This document shows, piece by piece, positions 32,662-41,967 of a stretch of DNA of 48,525 nt; the stretch's first letter is position 1; every line of letters begins with the position of its first letter. Location of the stretch: positions 1 to 48,525 of the forward strand of contig CALWJA010000007.1 of assembly GCA_944380875.1 (NCBI GenBank). The letters are read 5' to 3'. The DNA is from an uncultured Clostridia bacterium. Lineage in GTDB: Bacteria > Bacillota > Clostridia > Oscillospirales > Acutalibacteraceae. The notes below the pieces were generated by a model. The model was not told the origin of the DNA and did not search any database. It saw only the letters and a list, made by a program, of their open reading frames with translations. Both the position numbers and the translations under genes were made by a program.

Positions 32662-34123
32662 AAATATCTTTCACCCGCTTTTTTCTAGCAAGGATTTCCG
32701 AAAAACGGCTGATATATTCATATGGAAATTTGAAGTTAAAAATGCGTTCCAACCGGTCGGAATTCGGATCCTTTATCTTTGTAGCAGCCCCTGCGCCGCA
32801 GGCCAGAATCGTATGGGTTTCATCCATAATATATACATTATAAGGGCTTTCAAATCCCGGTTTACACCAGCCTGTATTTTCCAGATTTCCTACCATCCTA
32901 CTCTGCCGGTATAAATAATAGGGTATGTATCCTGCCCTCGTAAGAGAATTATCTGCATACTCCAACATAGCAGCGGCTATGGAGCCTTCATCTTCCGGCG
33001 TAGTGCCATCCTCATCCTGATAGATTTTAGCGGAACGCTTCAAAGAAAGAGTATGCACCGTAATACTCTCCGGATCGAGCCCCAGAACACCATCCAGTGT
33101 ATAGCGGAACCCTTCTGTCGTATCCGTAGGAAGACCCGCTATCAAATCCATGTTAATGTTATCCATTCCGCATTCCCTTGCCAAACGAAACGCCTCTAAT
33201 GTCTGCTTTGCAGAATGCTTCCTTCCGATCTCTTTCAAAACAGAATCATTCAAAGTCTGCGGATTAATGCTGATTCTCGTAACACCGTTGTTTTTGAGAG
33301 AGAGAAGTTTTTCGGCCGTTATGGTATCCGGCCTGCCAGCTTCCACAGTAAATTCCTTTGAATGGGAAAGATCAAACGAAGAACGTACAGTTTTCAGAAG
33401 CATATCCATCTGTTCTACTGAAAGAGTAGTGGGTGTTCCTCCTCCAAAATAAACGGATTCTAGCCGAAGCCCACAGGATGCAGCTACCTCTCCCGTATAA
33501 CGAATTTCTTCGCAGAGTTTCTCCACGTATTCCGGCACAAGCTTCATACTTTTTTCTACAGAGGAAGACACAAACGAACAATACGAACAACGAGTGGGGC
33601 AAAAAGGAATAGATATATACAAGCTGAAAGAATTTTTGTGTGACCGATCCAAAATTCTTTGTTCGTTCCACATAGTGATCCGGCTTAATTCCGTCTTTTC
33701 TGGCGTTACCAGATAGTTTTCACGAAAGATGGATAAAGCTTTTTCTTCCCCATATTGCTCTTTTAAGGAACGCAATAGTTTCACAGGGCGGACACCTGTC
33801 AAAATCCCCCATCTGGGCCGTATCCCACAATACCAGGAAAGCAAGCGAAACACCAGTATACCCATCCTGCGTTCAATTTCCTGCTCTTTTGCAAAAAGCC
33901 CTTTTTCAAAAGTCTCTGTCCGAATCGTTAAGCCTTTTTCAGCATGAAGGGTTACCGTAATTTTCCCGCCGGAAAGAGTATGGCTAACCCCGGTAAAGAG
34001 AAGGATAGGGTCTTCCCCCACTTCCCCATTTTCTAAAACTCGAATAGGCTGATGGTGAAAAAACAGCCTGCACAGGTTTTCCATTTCGTAATGAAAGGAA
34101 TGGCCTGAAATCAATACAATCAT
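32642..34123 (-). CDS. hemZ: Coproporphyrinogen dehydrogenase-like radical SAM protein HemZ
   Basis: Radical SAM protein of the HemN/HemZ group, 493 residues. The [4Fe-4S] motif is C175-x3-C179-x2-C182 (CPTRCSYC), followed by VYFGGGTPTTLS and VEAGRPDTITAEKL. The GCGAGAATKIK-like stretch (ACGAGAATKI) towards the C-terminus is typical of HemZ. The N-terminal 160 residues are the HemZ-specific extension. Whether it oxidises coproporphyrinogen is doubtful for many members, since no other heme gene lies nearby. The following nucleoside kinase overlaps its end by 20 bp. Confidence 0.9.
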   Translation of the reverse strand: MIVLISGHSFHYEMENLCRLFFHHQPIRVLENGEVGEDPILLFTGVSHTLSGGKITVTLHAEKGLTIRTETFEKGLFAKEQEIERRMGILVFRLLSWYCGIRPRWGILTGVRPVKLLRSLKEQYGEEKALSIFRENYLVTPEKTELSRITMWNEQRILDRSHKNSFSLYISIPFCPTRCSYCSFVSSSVEKSMKLVPEYVEKLCEEIRYTGEVAASCGLRLESVYFGGGTPTTLSVEQMDMLLKTVRSSFDLSHSKEFTVEAGRPDTITAEKLLSLKNNGVTRISINPQTLNDSVLKEIGRKHSAKQTLEAFRLARECGMDNINMDLIAGLPTDTTEGFRYTLDGVLGLDPESITVHTLSLKRSAKIYQDEDGTTPEDEGSIAAAMLEYADNSLTRAGYIPYYLYRQSRMVGNLENTGWCKPGFESPYNVYIMDETHTILACGAGAATKIKDPNSDRLERIFNFKFPYEYISRFSEILARKKRVKDIYEEFRL

Positions 34124-34191
34124 ACGCGCCGCCTTTCATAGATACAGGAATGCGCCGATGAAAGCAGCGCTTAGTCCTTTAGATGTAACGA

Positions 34192-34818
34192 TCATTCTGC
34201 AAGATAGGGATTGCAGGCCCTCTCATATTCCAGAGTTGTAGCGCCTTCGTGACCAGGATAAACGGTATAATCCCCAGGAAGCTGGGCCAGGCGCCGAAGA
34301 GATTTCATCAAATCCGCTCCGTTTCCGGTGGGAAAATCCGTTCTGCCGGCGCTGCAGAAAAACAGGGTATCTCCAGAAAATATGGCGTCTTCTGTCAAAT
34401 AACAGCAGCTTCCGCAGGTATGCCCCGGTGTTTCCAAGACTTTAAAAGAGGTATTCCCCAATTGTATTTCGTCGCCTTCTTTAACATACACATCCGGCGT
34501 AAAAGTATCAAAGGTTCCGGTAGGCATCATATTCATCAGGTTCAGGGAAGAATCAAATACGAAATCTTTCTCTTTTTCCGGGAAATAAACAGGAGCTCCC
34601 GTCAATTCCTTGATCTTGGCCACTCCGGCAATATGATCGAAATGGCCGTGTGTGAGAAGAATCATCTTAATATTTTGAGGCCCTGCCCGGCGGATGGCTT
34701 CTTCCAATCGTTGGCTCCAAAAGCCCGGATCTATTACCGCTATCTGGCCGGTTGCACTGTCCATTGCAAAATAGCAATTTTCATAGAGTTCTCCTCCCGG
34801 TATTGTCATCACTTTCAT
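34192..34818 (-). CDS. Metallo-beta-lactamase fold hydrolase (glyoxalase II-like)
   Basis: 208-residue binuclear metal hydrolase. The HxHxDH motif THGHFDHIAG is at 56-65. Later ligands are the His in TPGHTCGSCC, the Asp in IFSGDTLFF and the final His in YPGHEGATT. The compact size and motif order match the small hydroxyacylglutathione hydrolase-like family common in Firmicutes. The substrate is unknown (thioesters or lactonised metabolites are candidates). It lies between hemZ and relA with AAGGAG upstream. Confidence 0.9.
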   Translation of the reverse strand: MKVMTIPGGELYENCYFAMDSATGQIAVIDPGFWSQRLEEAIRRAGPQNIKMILLTHGHFDHIAGVAKIKELTGAPVYFPEKEKDFVFDSSLNLMNMMPTGTFDTFTPDVYVKEGDEIQLGNTSFKVLETPGHTCGSCCYLTEDAIFSGDTLFFCSAGRTDFPTGNGADLMKSLRRLAQLPGDYTVYPGHEGATTLEYERACNPYLAE

Positions 34819-34882
34819 CGAATATTTCTCCTTACTCTGTAAATCCTTGACTGTATCAATCCAATTGAGGCCCTCCGAAGTT

Positions 34883-37081
34883 TTATGTCCGTCGGATGGA
34901 CAAAATCCCTCGTATTCCGGAGAGATGATCTATAATAGTTGTCAGATGATCTTTTCCATGAATCGTAATAGTAGCTGAAATAATTGCATTTCCATTTTTC
35001 GTTTGGCGGGAATTCAGAGAATGAATGGAAAGATGCATGTTAAAAAGATGCTGCGTAACATCCGCCAACAAACCAGGACGGTCCGAGGCCAAAATCTCCA
35101 ATGTGGTTTGAAAATCTTCTTTGATGTTGCCGCTCCAATGCACAGTAATCCAACGTTCCGGTTCCTGCGCCTGCGCAATATCTTCCGGCACATTGGAACA
35201 GCTTCGTTTGTGAATAGAGACGCCGAATCCTCTGGTAATAAAGCCTATAATGTCATCGCCCGGCAGAGGATTGCAGCACCGGGAGAATTTAACCAGACAA
35301 TTCTCCATGCCGTCTACGATCACACCATTGGAAGCACTTGTACTGGAGGTAGGCTTTGTGGGGAGAGGAGCCAAAGGTTCGGAAGCCAATTTTTTGGCTT
35401 TTTGATAATCTTCCCGAATCTTAGGCATGATTTTCCAAAGCTGTATGCCCCCGTATCCGATGGCCGCGTATACATCATCGGCGGACTGGCAATTTTGTTT
35501 CTTTCCGATGGATTCAAGAAAAGAAGCCAGCTCTTCTTCGGAAAACTCAATACCATTGCGTTTCAGTTCCTTATCCAGTTCTGCCTTTCCCTCTTGGATA
35601 TTTTCATCCCGTTTTTCCCGTTTAAACCACTGTCGGATCTTATTTCGGGCTTCACTGGTCTTCACGATCTTAAGCCAGTCTCGATTCGGCCCCTTTGTTT
35701 CCTCTTTTGTGGTTATAATTTCAACGATTTCTCCTGTTTTAACTTTATAGTCAATAGGAACAATTCTCTTATCTACCCGCGCCCCTATCATCCGGTTTCC
35801 TACCGCGCTGTGAATAGCATATGCGAAATCAATAACTGTGGATCCGGCAGGCAAGCTGATAACAGCCCCTTTGGGGGTAAAAACAAAAACCTCTTCAGGC
35901 GCCAGATCCGATTTAATGTCCCGAATCAGTTCTGTAGCATCCTCGTTGTCCTTTTGGTTTTCCAGCATTTGCCGTATCCATACGAGGCGTTTTTCCAGAG
36001 AGTCCCCTTTGTTGGAAAGCCCTAGCTTATATTTCCAGTGGGCTGCGATTCCATATTCTGCTGTGTGATGCATTTCCCATGTCCGAATCTGAATTTCAAA
36101 AGGGATTCCCTCTTTACCAATTACTGTGGTATGAAGAGACTGATAACCATTGGGTTTTGGCGTGGAAATATAGTCCTTAAAACGGTTTGGAAGAGGCTGG
36201 TAGAGATCATGGACGATTCCCAAAACATTATAGCAATCGTTTACAGTGTCCACAATTACACGAACCGCATAAATATCATAAATTTCATCCATGTTTTTTC
36301 CCTGGATAAACATTTTACGATAAATGCCGTTTATGCTTTTTACACGGCCTTCCAAATACACATTTGGAATAAAAGATTTTATCCTTTCCCGTATCTGCTC
36401 TTTCGTTTTTTCAATAAAAGAACTGCGCTCGCTTTCCCGTAAATGGAGCCCTTCTTCTATTTCCTGATACGCGATTGGATCCAAATACCGAAGGGAAAGA
36501 TCCTCCAGTTCTTCTTTCATAGCACGGATACCCAAACGATGGGCAATGGGCGCGTAAACCTCCATGTTCTCGAGAGCTTTATCCCGCTGTTTCTGGGGTT
36601 TCCAAAATGACCCCGTCCGCATATTGTGGAGTCTGTCTGCCAGTTTGATGATAATTACACGTACGTCATCCGCCATAGTAATTAGCATCTTGCGGATATT
36701 TTCCGCCTGCTGGCCCTCCCGGCTGGAATATGGAAGCCTCCTTAGCTTCGTCAATCCATCAATTAAATTGGCGATCTCGTGGCCAAACTGTTTTTGGATC
36801 TGTTCCAAATCCACATCTGTGTCTTCCACTACATCATGTAAAAGCCCGGCAGCTACAGATTCAGAATCCATTCCCAGCTCTACCAGAATACAGGCTACTG
36901 CCGCAGGGTGGGACATATACGGCGCGCCTGAAAGACGCTTTTGATCTCCATGAGAGGTTTCTGCAAAACGATATGCCTTTTCGATGAGAGCCATATCATA
37001 ATCATGGCCGCTTTCTTCTATATTTTTTTTTAGATCATCATATGTTTTGATGACTTCCTCCAAAATCCCATCCCCCTTCAT
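34883..37081 (-). CDS. relA: Bifunctional (p)ppGpp synthetase/hydrolase
   Basis: Stringent-response enzyme of the long RelA/SpoT (Rel) type, 732 residues. It has an N-terminal HD hydrolase with H82 D83 (LLHDVVEDTDVDL), a synthetase domain (RFKDYISTPKPNGYQSLHTTV near 300), a TGS domain (VFVFTPKGAVISLPAGSTVIDFAYAIHS, given in part), a helical/zinc-finger region, and a C-terminal ACT domain. Both catalytic domains look intact. The ATG overlaps recJ by 4 bp with AGAGG upstream; a downstream TTG after AAGGGGG is an alternative start. The recJ-relA order is common in Firmicutes. Confidence 0.95.
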   Translation of the reverse strand: MKGDGILEEVIKTYDDLKKNIEESGHDYDMALIEKAYRFAETSHGDQKRLSGAPYMSHPAAVACILVELGMDSESVAAGLLHDVVEDTDVDLEQIQKQFGHEIANLIDGLTKLRRLPYSSREGQQAENIRKMLITMADDVRVIIIKLADRLHNMRTGSFWKPQKQRDKALENMEVYAPIAHRLGIRAMKEELEDLSLRYLDPIAYQEIEEGLHLRESERSSFIEKTKEQIRERIKSFIPNVYLEGRVKSINGIYRKMFIQGKNMDEIYDIYAVRVIVDTVNDCYNVLGIVHDLYQPLPNRFKDYISTPKPNGYQSLHTTVIGKEGIPFEIQIRTWEMHHTAEYGIAAHWKYKLGLSNKGDSLEKRLVWIRQMLENQKDNEDATELIRDIKSDLAPEEVFVFTPKGAVISLPAGSTVIDFAYAIHSAVGNRMIGARVDKRIVPIDYKVKTGEIVEIITTKEETKGPNRDWLKIVKTSEARNKIRQWFKREKRDENIQEGKAELDKELKRNGIEFSEEELASFLESIGKKQNCQSADDVYAAIGYGGIQLWKIMPKIREDYQKAKKLASEPLAPLPTKPTSSTSASNGVIVDGMENCLVKFSRCCNPLPGDDIIGFITRGFGVSIHKRSCSNVPEDIAQAQEPERWITVHWSGNIKEDFQTTLEILASDRPGLLADVTQHLFNMHLSIHSLNSRQTKNGNAIISATITIHGKDHLTTIIDHLSGIRGILSIRRT

Positions 37082-39108
37082 ACGATTTTCTGCCTCTCCA
37101 AACTGCCGAGAAACGCAGAGTCAAACAGATTGCATTTCCCTTTTGCGGGAAGAAGCTGTATATGCAGTATATTTTCCCCGGATTTTTGTATGAGACCACA
37201 TGCAGACAATACATCCAGACATACAAGAATTCTGGCAAGTGGAATTTCGGGTAGACAAGATGCCAGAAGTTCCAACGGTCCGTTATAGCCGCCCGTATTT
37301 CTGATAAATCTGTATATTTGTGCAAAATCTTCTCTCGAAGGAAACAGAATCTTAAACTGCTTTTCTGTAAGCTTTTCGCCCCTTTTAGCCTGCTCAAAAA
37401 GAGCCTTATGAGAGAGAAGATTTCCGGTATCCATGCCCGCAGGCCGGAGTTCTTTAACACAAACTGAAAGATATGTGCTCCCCTGATACTGCCTGTTTGA
37501 CAGAGTAACAACCAAATCCAAAGAGTCCCCTGGCCGATACCCAAACTGCTCGGGCGATACACCGAAACGCATGCACTGTATTTTGGTTCCATTCTGGGAA
37601 ACGGAAATACGAAGATGCTTTCCTCCGGCAACAGGAAAAACCTGTTCCAAAATGACCCCAAATAAGCCAAAAACAGGAGACGGATTTTGGGCGCCGAAAG
37701 GCTCCATATAAGAATATTCATCCAAAAGATCAGGAGACAATTCTTTTAGTTCCAACAGGCAATCTATTGTTATTTCCGGTTTAGGCACTTTCATGCGAGA
37801 AGCATATTGGTTGATGCAAACACGAAAAGTATCTATATTTTGAGAAGGAAGGGTCATGCCGGCAGCTACGGGATGTCCGCCGTATTTCGTCAGCAAGCTT
37901 TCACAGGAACATACGGCTTCAAACAGAGAAAAATTCCCCACGCTTCTTCCTGATCCTCGCGCTTCTTCTCCTGCTTTCGCAATCACAATGGCCGGTTTTC
38001 CAAACCGATCCGATAATTTTGCCGCCACTATCCCTATAACGCCCGGATGCCAATTTTCTCCGTCAACCACCAGAACTCGGTCCAGAAGGCGCTGGGGGCG
38101 TTCCTTCAGCTGGTTTATAGCCGCATCGAAAATTTCGCTTTCTATTTGTTTGCGCCTCTCGTTTTCTTCGCATATTTCTTCAGCCAACTCTTCTGCCTGC
38201 TGTTCATCTTCGGTAATCAGAAGATGAACAGCCCGAGAAGGATCTCCCATTCTCCCTGTGGCATTAATCCGGGGAATCAGAGTATAAGCCACCATTTCCG
38301 CGGAAAGCCTTTTATCCTCCAGCCCTGCCGTACGTATCAGAGCGCAAAGGCCAGGATGATCGGTTCTGTTCAGAAGTTCCAATCCGTATTTTACCAAATA
38401 CCGATTTTCTCCTGTTAAGGGAACTACGTCTCCGATTGTGCCTAAGGCAACAAAATCTGCATAATTATCCAGAAGGGACTGTATATCACAATCAGAGCCT
38501 TCCAATGCCATAATCAATTTAAAAGCTACACCTACACCTGAAAACTGCTTATATACACTTTTGCAGTCCGCTCTGTGGGGATCCACTACCGCAACTGCAG
38601 CAGGAAGCATGTCCAACGGCTGATGATGGTCCGTGATAACTACATCGACACCAATAGATTTCGCATACTCCACTTCCTGTGAACAGGATATACCGTTATC
38701 CACTGTTATAACTAAAGAAACATCCTGTTCCCTCAAACTTTGCAGCGCTTTACAATTTAGTCCATATCCTTCATCTTCCCGATCGGGGATATAAAACATA
38801 ACGTTAGCCCCACAGGATTCTAAATATTCATATAGAATAGCTGTAGCTGTCACTCCGTCTACATCATAATCTCCATACACTGCGATTTTTTCAAAAGATT
38901 CCACTGCTTTCCAAATCCGTTCTACCGCTCTCTGCATATCGGCCATCTGAAAGGGATCAGAAAGAATATCATTCTCTTTAAAAAAAGCATCCGTATCCTG
39001 GATTCCACGAGCTTCCAGCAACTTAGCCAGAATAAAAGGAATTCCTTCGCGTTTTGCTCTATCTGCCGCCTTATTCGTTTCAGTAAGCAACAGGTTCCAT
39101 TTTTTCAT
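37078..39108 (-). CDS. recJ: Single-stranded-DNA-specific 5'-3' exonuclease RecJ
   Basis: DHH-family exonuclease for RecF-pathway recombination and mismatch repair, 676 residues. Motif I is VYGDYDVDG (D80, D82, D84) and the DHH motif is D160-H161-H162 in VITDHHQP. DHHA1 follows (GHPVAAGMTLP), then an OB domain with LLELKELSPDLLDEYSYMEPFG (in part). A C-terminal winged region of about 100 residues is typical of the Firmicutes form. The ATG at 39108 has GGGAG 8 nt upstream, so the longer frame to 39153 is leader. It is cotranscribed with relA. Confidence 0.95.
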   Translation of the reverse strand: MKKWNLLLTETNKAADRAKREGIPFILAKLLEARGIQDTDAFFKENDILSDPFQMADMQRAVERIWKAVESFEKIAVYGDYDVDGVTATAILYEYLESCGANVMFYIPDREDEGYGLNCKALQSLREQDVSLVITVDNGISCSQEVEYAKSIGVDVVITDHHQPLDMLPAAVAVVDPHRADCKSVYKQFSGVGVAFKLIMALEGSDCDIQSLLDNYADFVALGTIGDVVPLTGENRYLVKYGLELLNRTDHPGLCALIRTAGLEDKRLSAEMVAYTLIPRINATGRMGDPSRAVHLLITEDEQQAEELAEEICEENERRKQIESEIFDAAINQLKERPQRLLDRVLVVDGENWHPGVIGIVAAKLSDRFGKPAIVIAKAGEEARGSGRSVGNFSLFEAVCSCESLLTKYGGHPVAAGMTLPSQNIDTFRVCINQYASRMKVPKPEITIDCLLELKELSPDLLDEYSYMEPFGAQNPSPVFGLFGVILEQVFPVAGGKHLRISVSQNGTKIQCMRFGVSPEQFGYRPGDSLDLVVTLSNRQYQGSTYLSVCVKELRPAGMDTGNLLSHKALFEQAKRGEKLTEKQFKILFPSREDFAQIYRFIRNTGGYNGPLELLASCLPEIPLARILVCLDVLSACGLIQKSGENILHIQLLPAKGKCNLFDSAFLGSLERQKIV

Positions 39109-39183
39109 ATTATTAGCTCCCAATTCAATCTGGATGGGAAAGCAATCCGGCATTCCCTGTTTAACAGAAAATTATAATGTATT

Positions 39184-39212
39184 ATTATAGCATTTGTTCT
39201 TTAGAAATTCAA
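39184..39212 (-). promoter_or_regulatory. Sigma-A-like promoter for recJ-relA
   Basis: TTGAAT (39212-39207), 17-bp spacer, TATAAT (39189-39184) on the minus strand, giving a leader of about 70 nt. Confidence 0.75.
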
Positions 39213-39323
39213 TTGCAGCTAATGCCCATATAGCCTCTTTCGCCATAAGCAGCAGATTTAAAACAGGAAAGCCACAGGCCTATGCTTAAACACCTATCCC
39301 TTTCCGGTCGTATTTCTCTTGCG

Positions 39324-40208
39324 TTATACACCCTCTAGATTAAAAGGAGGTATGTATTCTTTTTTGGCGGACTCTCTCTCCTGCACAAAACCATCCAGCC
39401 CCAATTCAAATAGACGCTGCTGCACCTTTTTATATTCCCTCGAGGTAATGCGGCGGTTAATTTCCGGATACTTCTCTGCTTTTCCGCAGGGGACATACTG
39501 TGCCATTAAACTTACCAATACCTTATCGGAAATCCCTGCTATTTCTTCTAATACACGAATGGAGTTTCTCGTATTAGAAGGGAGGATAAGATGGCGCACC
39601 AGGGTTCCTTTGAGCAAAATTCCTTCTTCGTTGAATACGGGCGCTCCTGTCTGCCGTACCATCTCAGAAACCGCCGTTTTAACCACTTGCGCATAATCTT
39701 CCGCCCCTGAATACAAAGCTCCAAGCTCTGGTACAGCGTATTTCCAATCCGGCAGATACACATCTATCAACCCATCCAGAGAACGCAGCGTTTCCACTCT
39801 ATCATATCCTCCTGAATTATACACCACCGGTACGGATGGCTTATATAAAAGCAAGGCTTCCCGAATAGCAGCTGCAAAATGTGTGGGGTTCACCAGATTG
39901 ATGGTTTGAGCGCCTTCCCTTTCCAACCTTTGAAAAATATCGGAAAGTTCTTTAACCGTGATACGTTTTCCCACAGACTTTTCCGTGCTGATCTGATAAT
40001 TCTGGCAAAAAACACACTGGAGGGAACAACCTGTAAAAAAGATCGCGCCCGAGCCTTTTTTTCCGCTGATACAAGGCTCTTCCCAGTAATGGAGAGCGGC
40101 TCTGGCAACAACCGGATCCGCTCCCATACCGCAGAAACCTTCGCCTATATCCGCTTCCCGAAGCGCTCCGCATTCTCTTGGGCACAGGGAGCAGTTTTCA
40201 ATTCTCAC
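39324..40208 (-). CDS. Radical SAM protein, pyruvate-formate-lyase-activase-like
   Basis: 294-residue radical SAM enzyme. After an N-terminal Cys cluster (CSLCPREC at 6-13) comes the [4Fe-4S] motif C61-x3-C65-x2-C68 (TGCSLQCVFCQNYQIS). NLVNPTHFAAAIREAL and VYNSGGYDRVETL follow. It resembles the PflX-like/YjjI-type activases that act on glycyl-radical enzymes or similar partners, but no glycyl-radical enzyme is in the window. The GTG at 40208 overlaps pgeF by 4 bp (GTGA) with AAAGGAGG 7 nt upstream. Function beyond the radical SAM core is not known. Confidence 0.85.
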   Translation of the reverse strand: MRIENCSLCPRECGALREADIGEGFCGMGADPVVARAALHYWEEPCISGKKGSGAIFFTGCSLQCVFCQNYQISTEKSVGKRITVKELSDIFQRLEREGAQTINLVNPTHFAAAIREALLLYKPSVPVVYNSGGYDRVETLRSLDGLIDVYLPDWKYAVPELGALYSGAEDYAQVVKTAVSEMVRQTGAPVFNEEGILLKGTLVRHLILPSNTRNSIRVLEEIAGISDKVLVSLMAQYVPCGKAEKYPEINRRITSREYKKVQQRLFELGLDGFVQERESAKKEYIPPFNLEGV

Positions 40209-41047
40209 AGTTCTTCCTCCTTTATGCAAAGCATGGCAGCCATACCGCCGCGAACGCCTCCTGTAGCCCTGTGGGACCAAAGCAGCCCACTATTGCATTG
40301 GGGGCAAATTTCTGCAACCACAATAGATTCAGCAGGAATTCCTGCCGAAAGCAGGATCCGACGATTTACTTCCCACAAATTTACAATATACTTTTCTCCC
40401 GTTTTCTTTTGCAAAAAAGCATCCGGTTTTAAATCTTCCATTTTGGCAAATTCTCTGGCTACCGGCTCATCCACCTCATAACAACACGGACCAATGGCCG
40501 GCCCTACAGCAGCAAGAATATCCTGAGGATCCGTTCCGAATTCTTCTTTCATTCTTTCGACCATTACCGCTCCCATGCGTGCCGCCGTTCCGCGCCAGCC
40601 CGAATGCGCAAGCCCTATTGCCCGATTCTTCAAATCCACAAAGAAAAGAGGCGTGCAGTCTGCATAATATGTCACCAAAGTAACCCCGGCTTCGTTTGTA
40701 ATAAGGCCGTCCACTCCCGATCTGTCTTTGGGTCTCCATATTCCGTTTCCTCTATCCGCCTTGGTTACCCTGCGGACTACAGTAGAATGAGTTTGAGCCG
40801 ACGCAGTAAGGCTTTCCGGAGAAATAGAAGCGGCATCACAAAAAATGCGAAAATTCTGCCTAACGTTCTCATCGCTGTCCCCTCTTCCAAAATTTAGATT
40901 CATGGAAGAAAAAGGTTCCTGACTTACTCCTCCTTTTCTGGTTGAAAAAGCATGACGAATAAAAGGAACCGACGATAAAGCCGGAAAACGCAATATACCC
41001 ACAGAATGTATTTCTTCGTATTCCATATTTCCCATTGGAGCAACCAT
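40205..41047 (-). CDS. pgeF: Peptidoglycan editing factor PgeF (multicopper-oxidase-like)
   Basis: Protein of the YlmD/YfiH family, 280 residues, that cleaves wrongly incorporated amino acids from peptidoglycan precursors; its copper-dependent laccase-like activity is also reported. Family signatures are HAFSTRKGGVSQEPFSSMNLNF (in part), SAQTHSTVVRRV, DGLITNEAGVTLVTYYADCTPLFF (in part), AHSGWRGTAARMG and AVGPAIGPCCYEV, with the His and Cys ligands in place. The ATG at 41047 has AAAGGA 9 nt upstream. It overlaps the radical SAM gene. Confidence 0.94.
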   Translation of the reverse strand: MVAPMGNMEYEEIHSVGILRFPALSSVPFIRHAFSTRKGGVSQEPFSSMNLNFGRGDSDENVRQNFRIFCDAASISPESLTASAQTHSTVVRRVTKADRGNGIWRPKDRSGVDGLITNEAGVTLVTYYADCTPLFFVDLKNRAIGLAHSGWRGTAARMGAVMVERMKEEFGTDPQDILAAVGPAIGPCCYEVDEPVAREFAKMEDLKPDAFLQKKTGEKYIVNLWEVNRRILLSAGIPAESIVVAEICPQCNSGLLWSHRATGGVRGGMAAMLCIKEEEL

Positions 41048-41281
41048 ATACAATCATCCTTTCCCGAAACTTACCTGAATCACCTGAACGGAAACAAAAT
41101 ATAGGTACATAGGTGTATGTTATTATACTGCAATGGAGCAGTTCTTATATACCCCTATCCTACAATCGCAAAACACACGGATAAATCCCTGTGTTATTTT
41201 AACACATTCGGATATTTTTCGATAGTCATACGCATAATCTTGTATCTCCATAGTATCTGCCTTATTCTTTATGTATAAACA

Positions 41282-41312
41282 GAAAAAGGCACCTGCCTTA
41301 AACAGGTGCCTC
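41282..41312 (-). terminator. Intrinsic terminator after the SHOCT gene
   Basis: AGGCACCTG/CAGGTGCCT stem (41287-41311) followed by TTTTTC on the minus strand. Confidence 0.88.
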
Positions 41313-41331
41313 TGATTCATATTTATCAGCT

Positions 41332-41811
41332 TTATAGATGCAGCAATTCAGCTTTCTTCTTATCAAATTCTTCCTGCGACAAGATTCCCGAATCCAATAA
41401 TTCCTTATACTGTTTTATTTTTTCTATAGCGTCCGACTCTTTTTTGACCTCCGCCACTTTCTTTTTTTCTTCTTCACGCTGCCTCTTGCGCGCTTCACTT
41501 TGCGCTCTTGTTAGGCCACATCCACATGTTCCGGTGTAACTGGGATTCATTTTTCCGCATTTATCACACTTCCAGCCATTGTCGCTGAGCATTGCCTGTT
41601 CGCGTTTTTCATTTGCCTTCCGCACGGCGTCTTCTTCCGAATTCTGAACCTGTGGTTTTGACAAAGCAACCAAAACTGCAATTAAAGAAAAGAAAAATCC
41701 CCACCAAAACCAGTTTTCGGAATACCCTTTATTTTGTATGATAGCATTAGTAGCCACACCCCATACAACACACCAGAAAATCGCAATAACCAAATAGATA
41801 ATAGGTAACAT
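41332..41811 (-). CDS. Membrane protein with zinc ribbon and C-terminal SHOCT domain
   Basis: 159 residues. Two N-terminal membrane helices (LPIIYLVIAIFWCVVWGV and WFWWGFFFSLIAVLVAL), then a linker, a small Cys4 ribbon (CDKCGKMNPSYTGTCGCG), a charged coiled coil and a final SHOCT motif (IKQYKELLDSGILSQEEFDKKK). SHOCT domains mediate oligomerisation or anchoring of small membrane proteins; a specific role is unknown. AAGGAGGG precedes the ATG. It is monocistronic. Confidence 0.82.
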   Translation of the reverse strand: MLPIIYLVIAIFWCVVWGVATNAIIQNKGYSENWFWWGFFFSLIAVLVALSKPQVQNSEEDAVRKANEKREQAMLSDNGWKCDKCGKMNPSYTGTCGCGLTRAQSEARKRQREEEKKKVAEVKKESDAIEKIKQYKELLDSGILSQEEFDKKKAELLHL

Positions 41812-41837
41812 TTAAACTCCCTCCTTTTTGCAGTATT

Positions 41838-41865
41838 AGTATATATTATTTTTCTGTATTGTAAA
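41838..41865 (-). promoter_or_regulatory. Promoter for the SHOCT gene
   Basis: TTTACA (41865-41860), 16-bp spacer, TATACT (41843-41838) on the minus strand. AT-rich surroundings make this less certain. Confidence 0.4.
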
Positions 41866-41925
41866 TACTTTTTATACAATAAGTTAATTTCTTTCACTTT
41901 TATAATTTTATATTCGTCAAAACAA

Positions 41926-41963
41926 AACAAGAAAGGCCTGCACAAATACAGACCTTTCTTGTT
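41926..41963 (-). terminator. Intrinsic terminator after the exonuclease gene
   Basis: AACAAGAAAGG/CCTTTCTTGTT stem with a longer internal loop; T-rich on the minus strand. Confidence 0.85.
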
Positions 41964-41967
41964 TTTA

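Noticed and set aside
34249-34842. Plus-strand 197-residue open frame opposite the metallo-hydrolase
   Set aside because: Shadow of a well-supported minus-strand gene with clear catalytic motifs.
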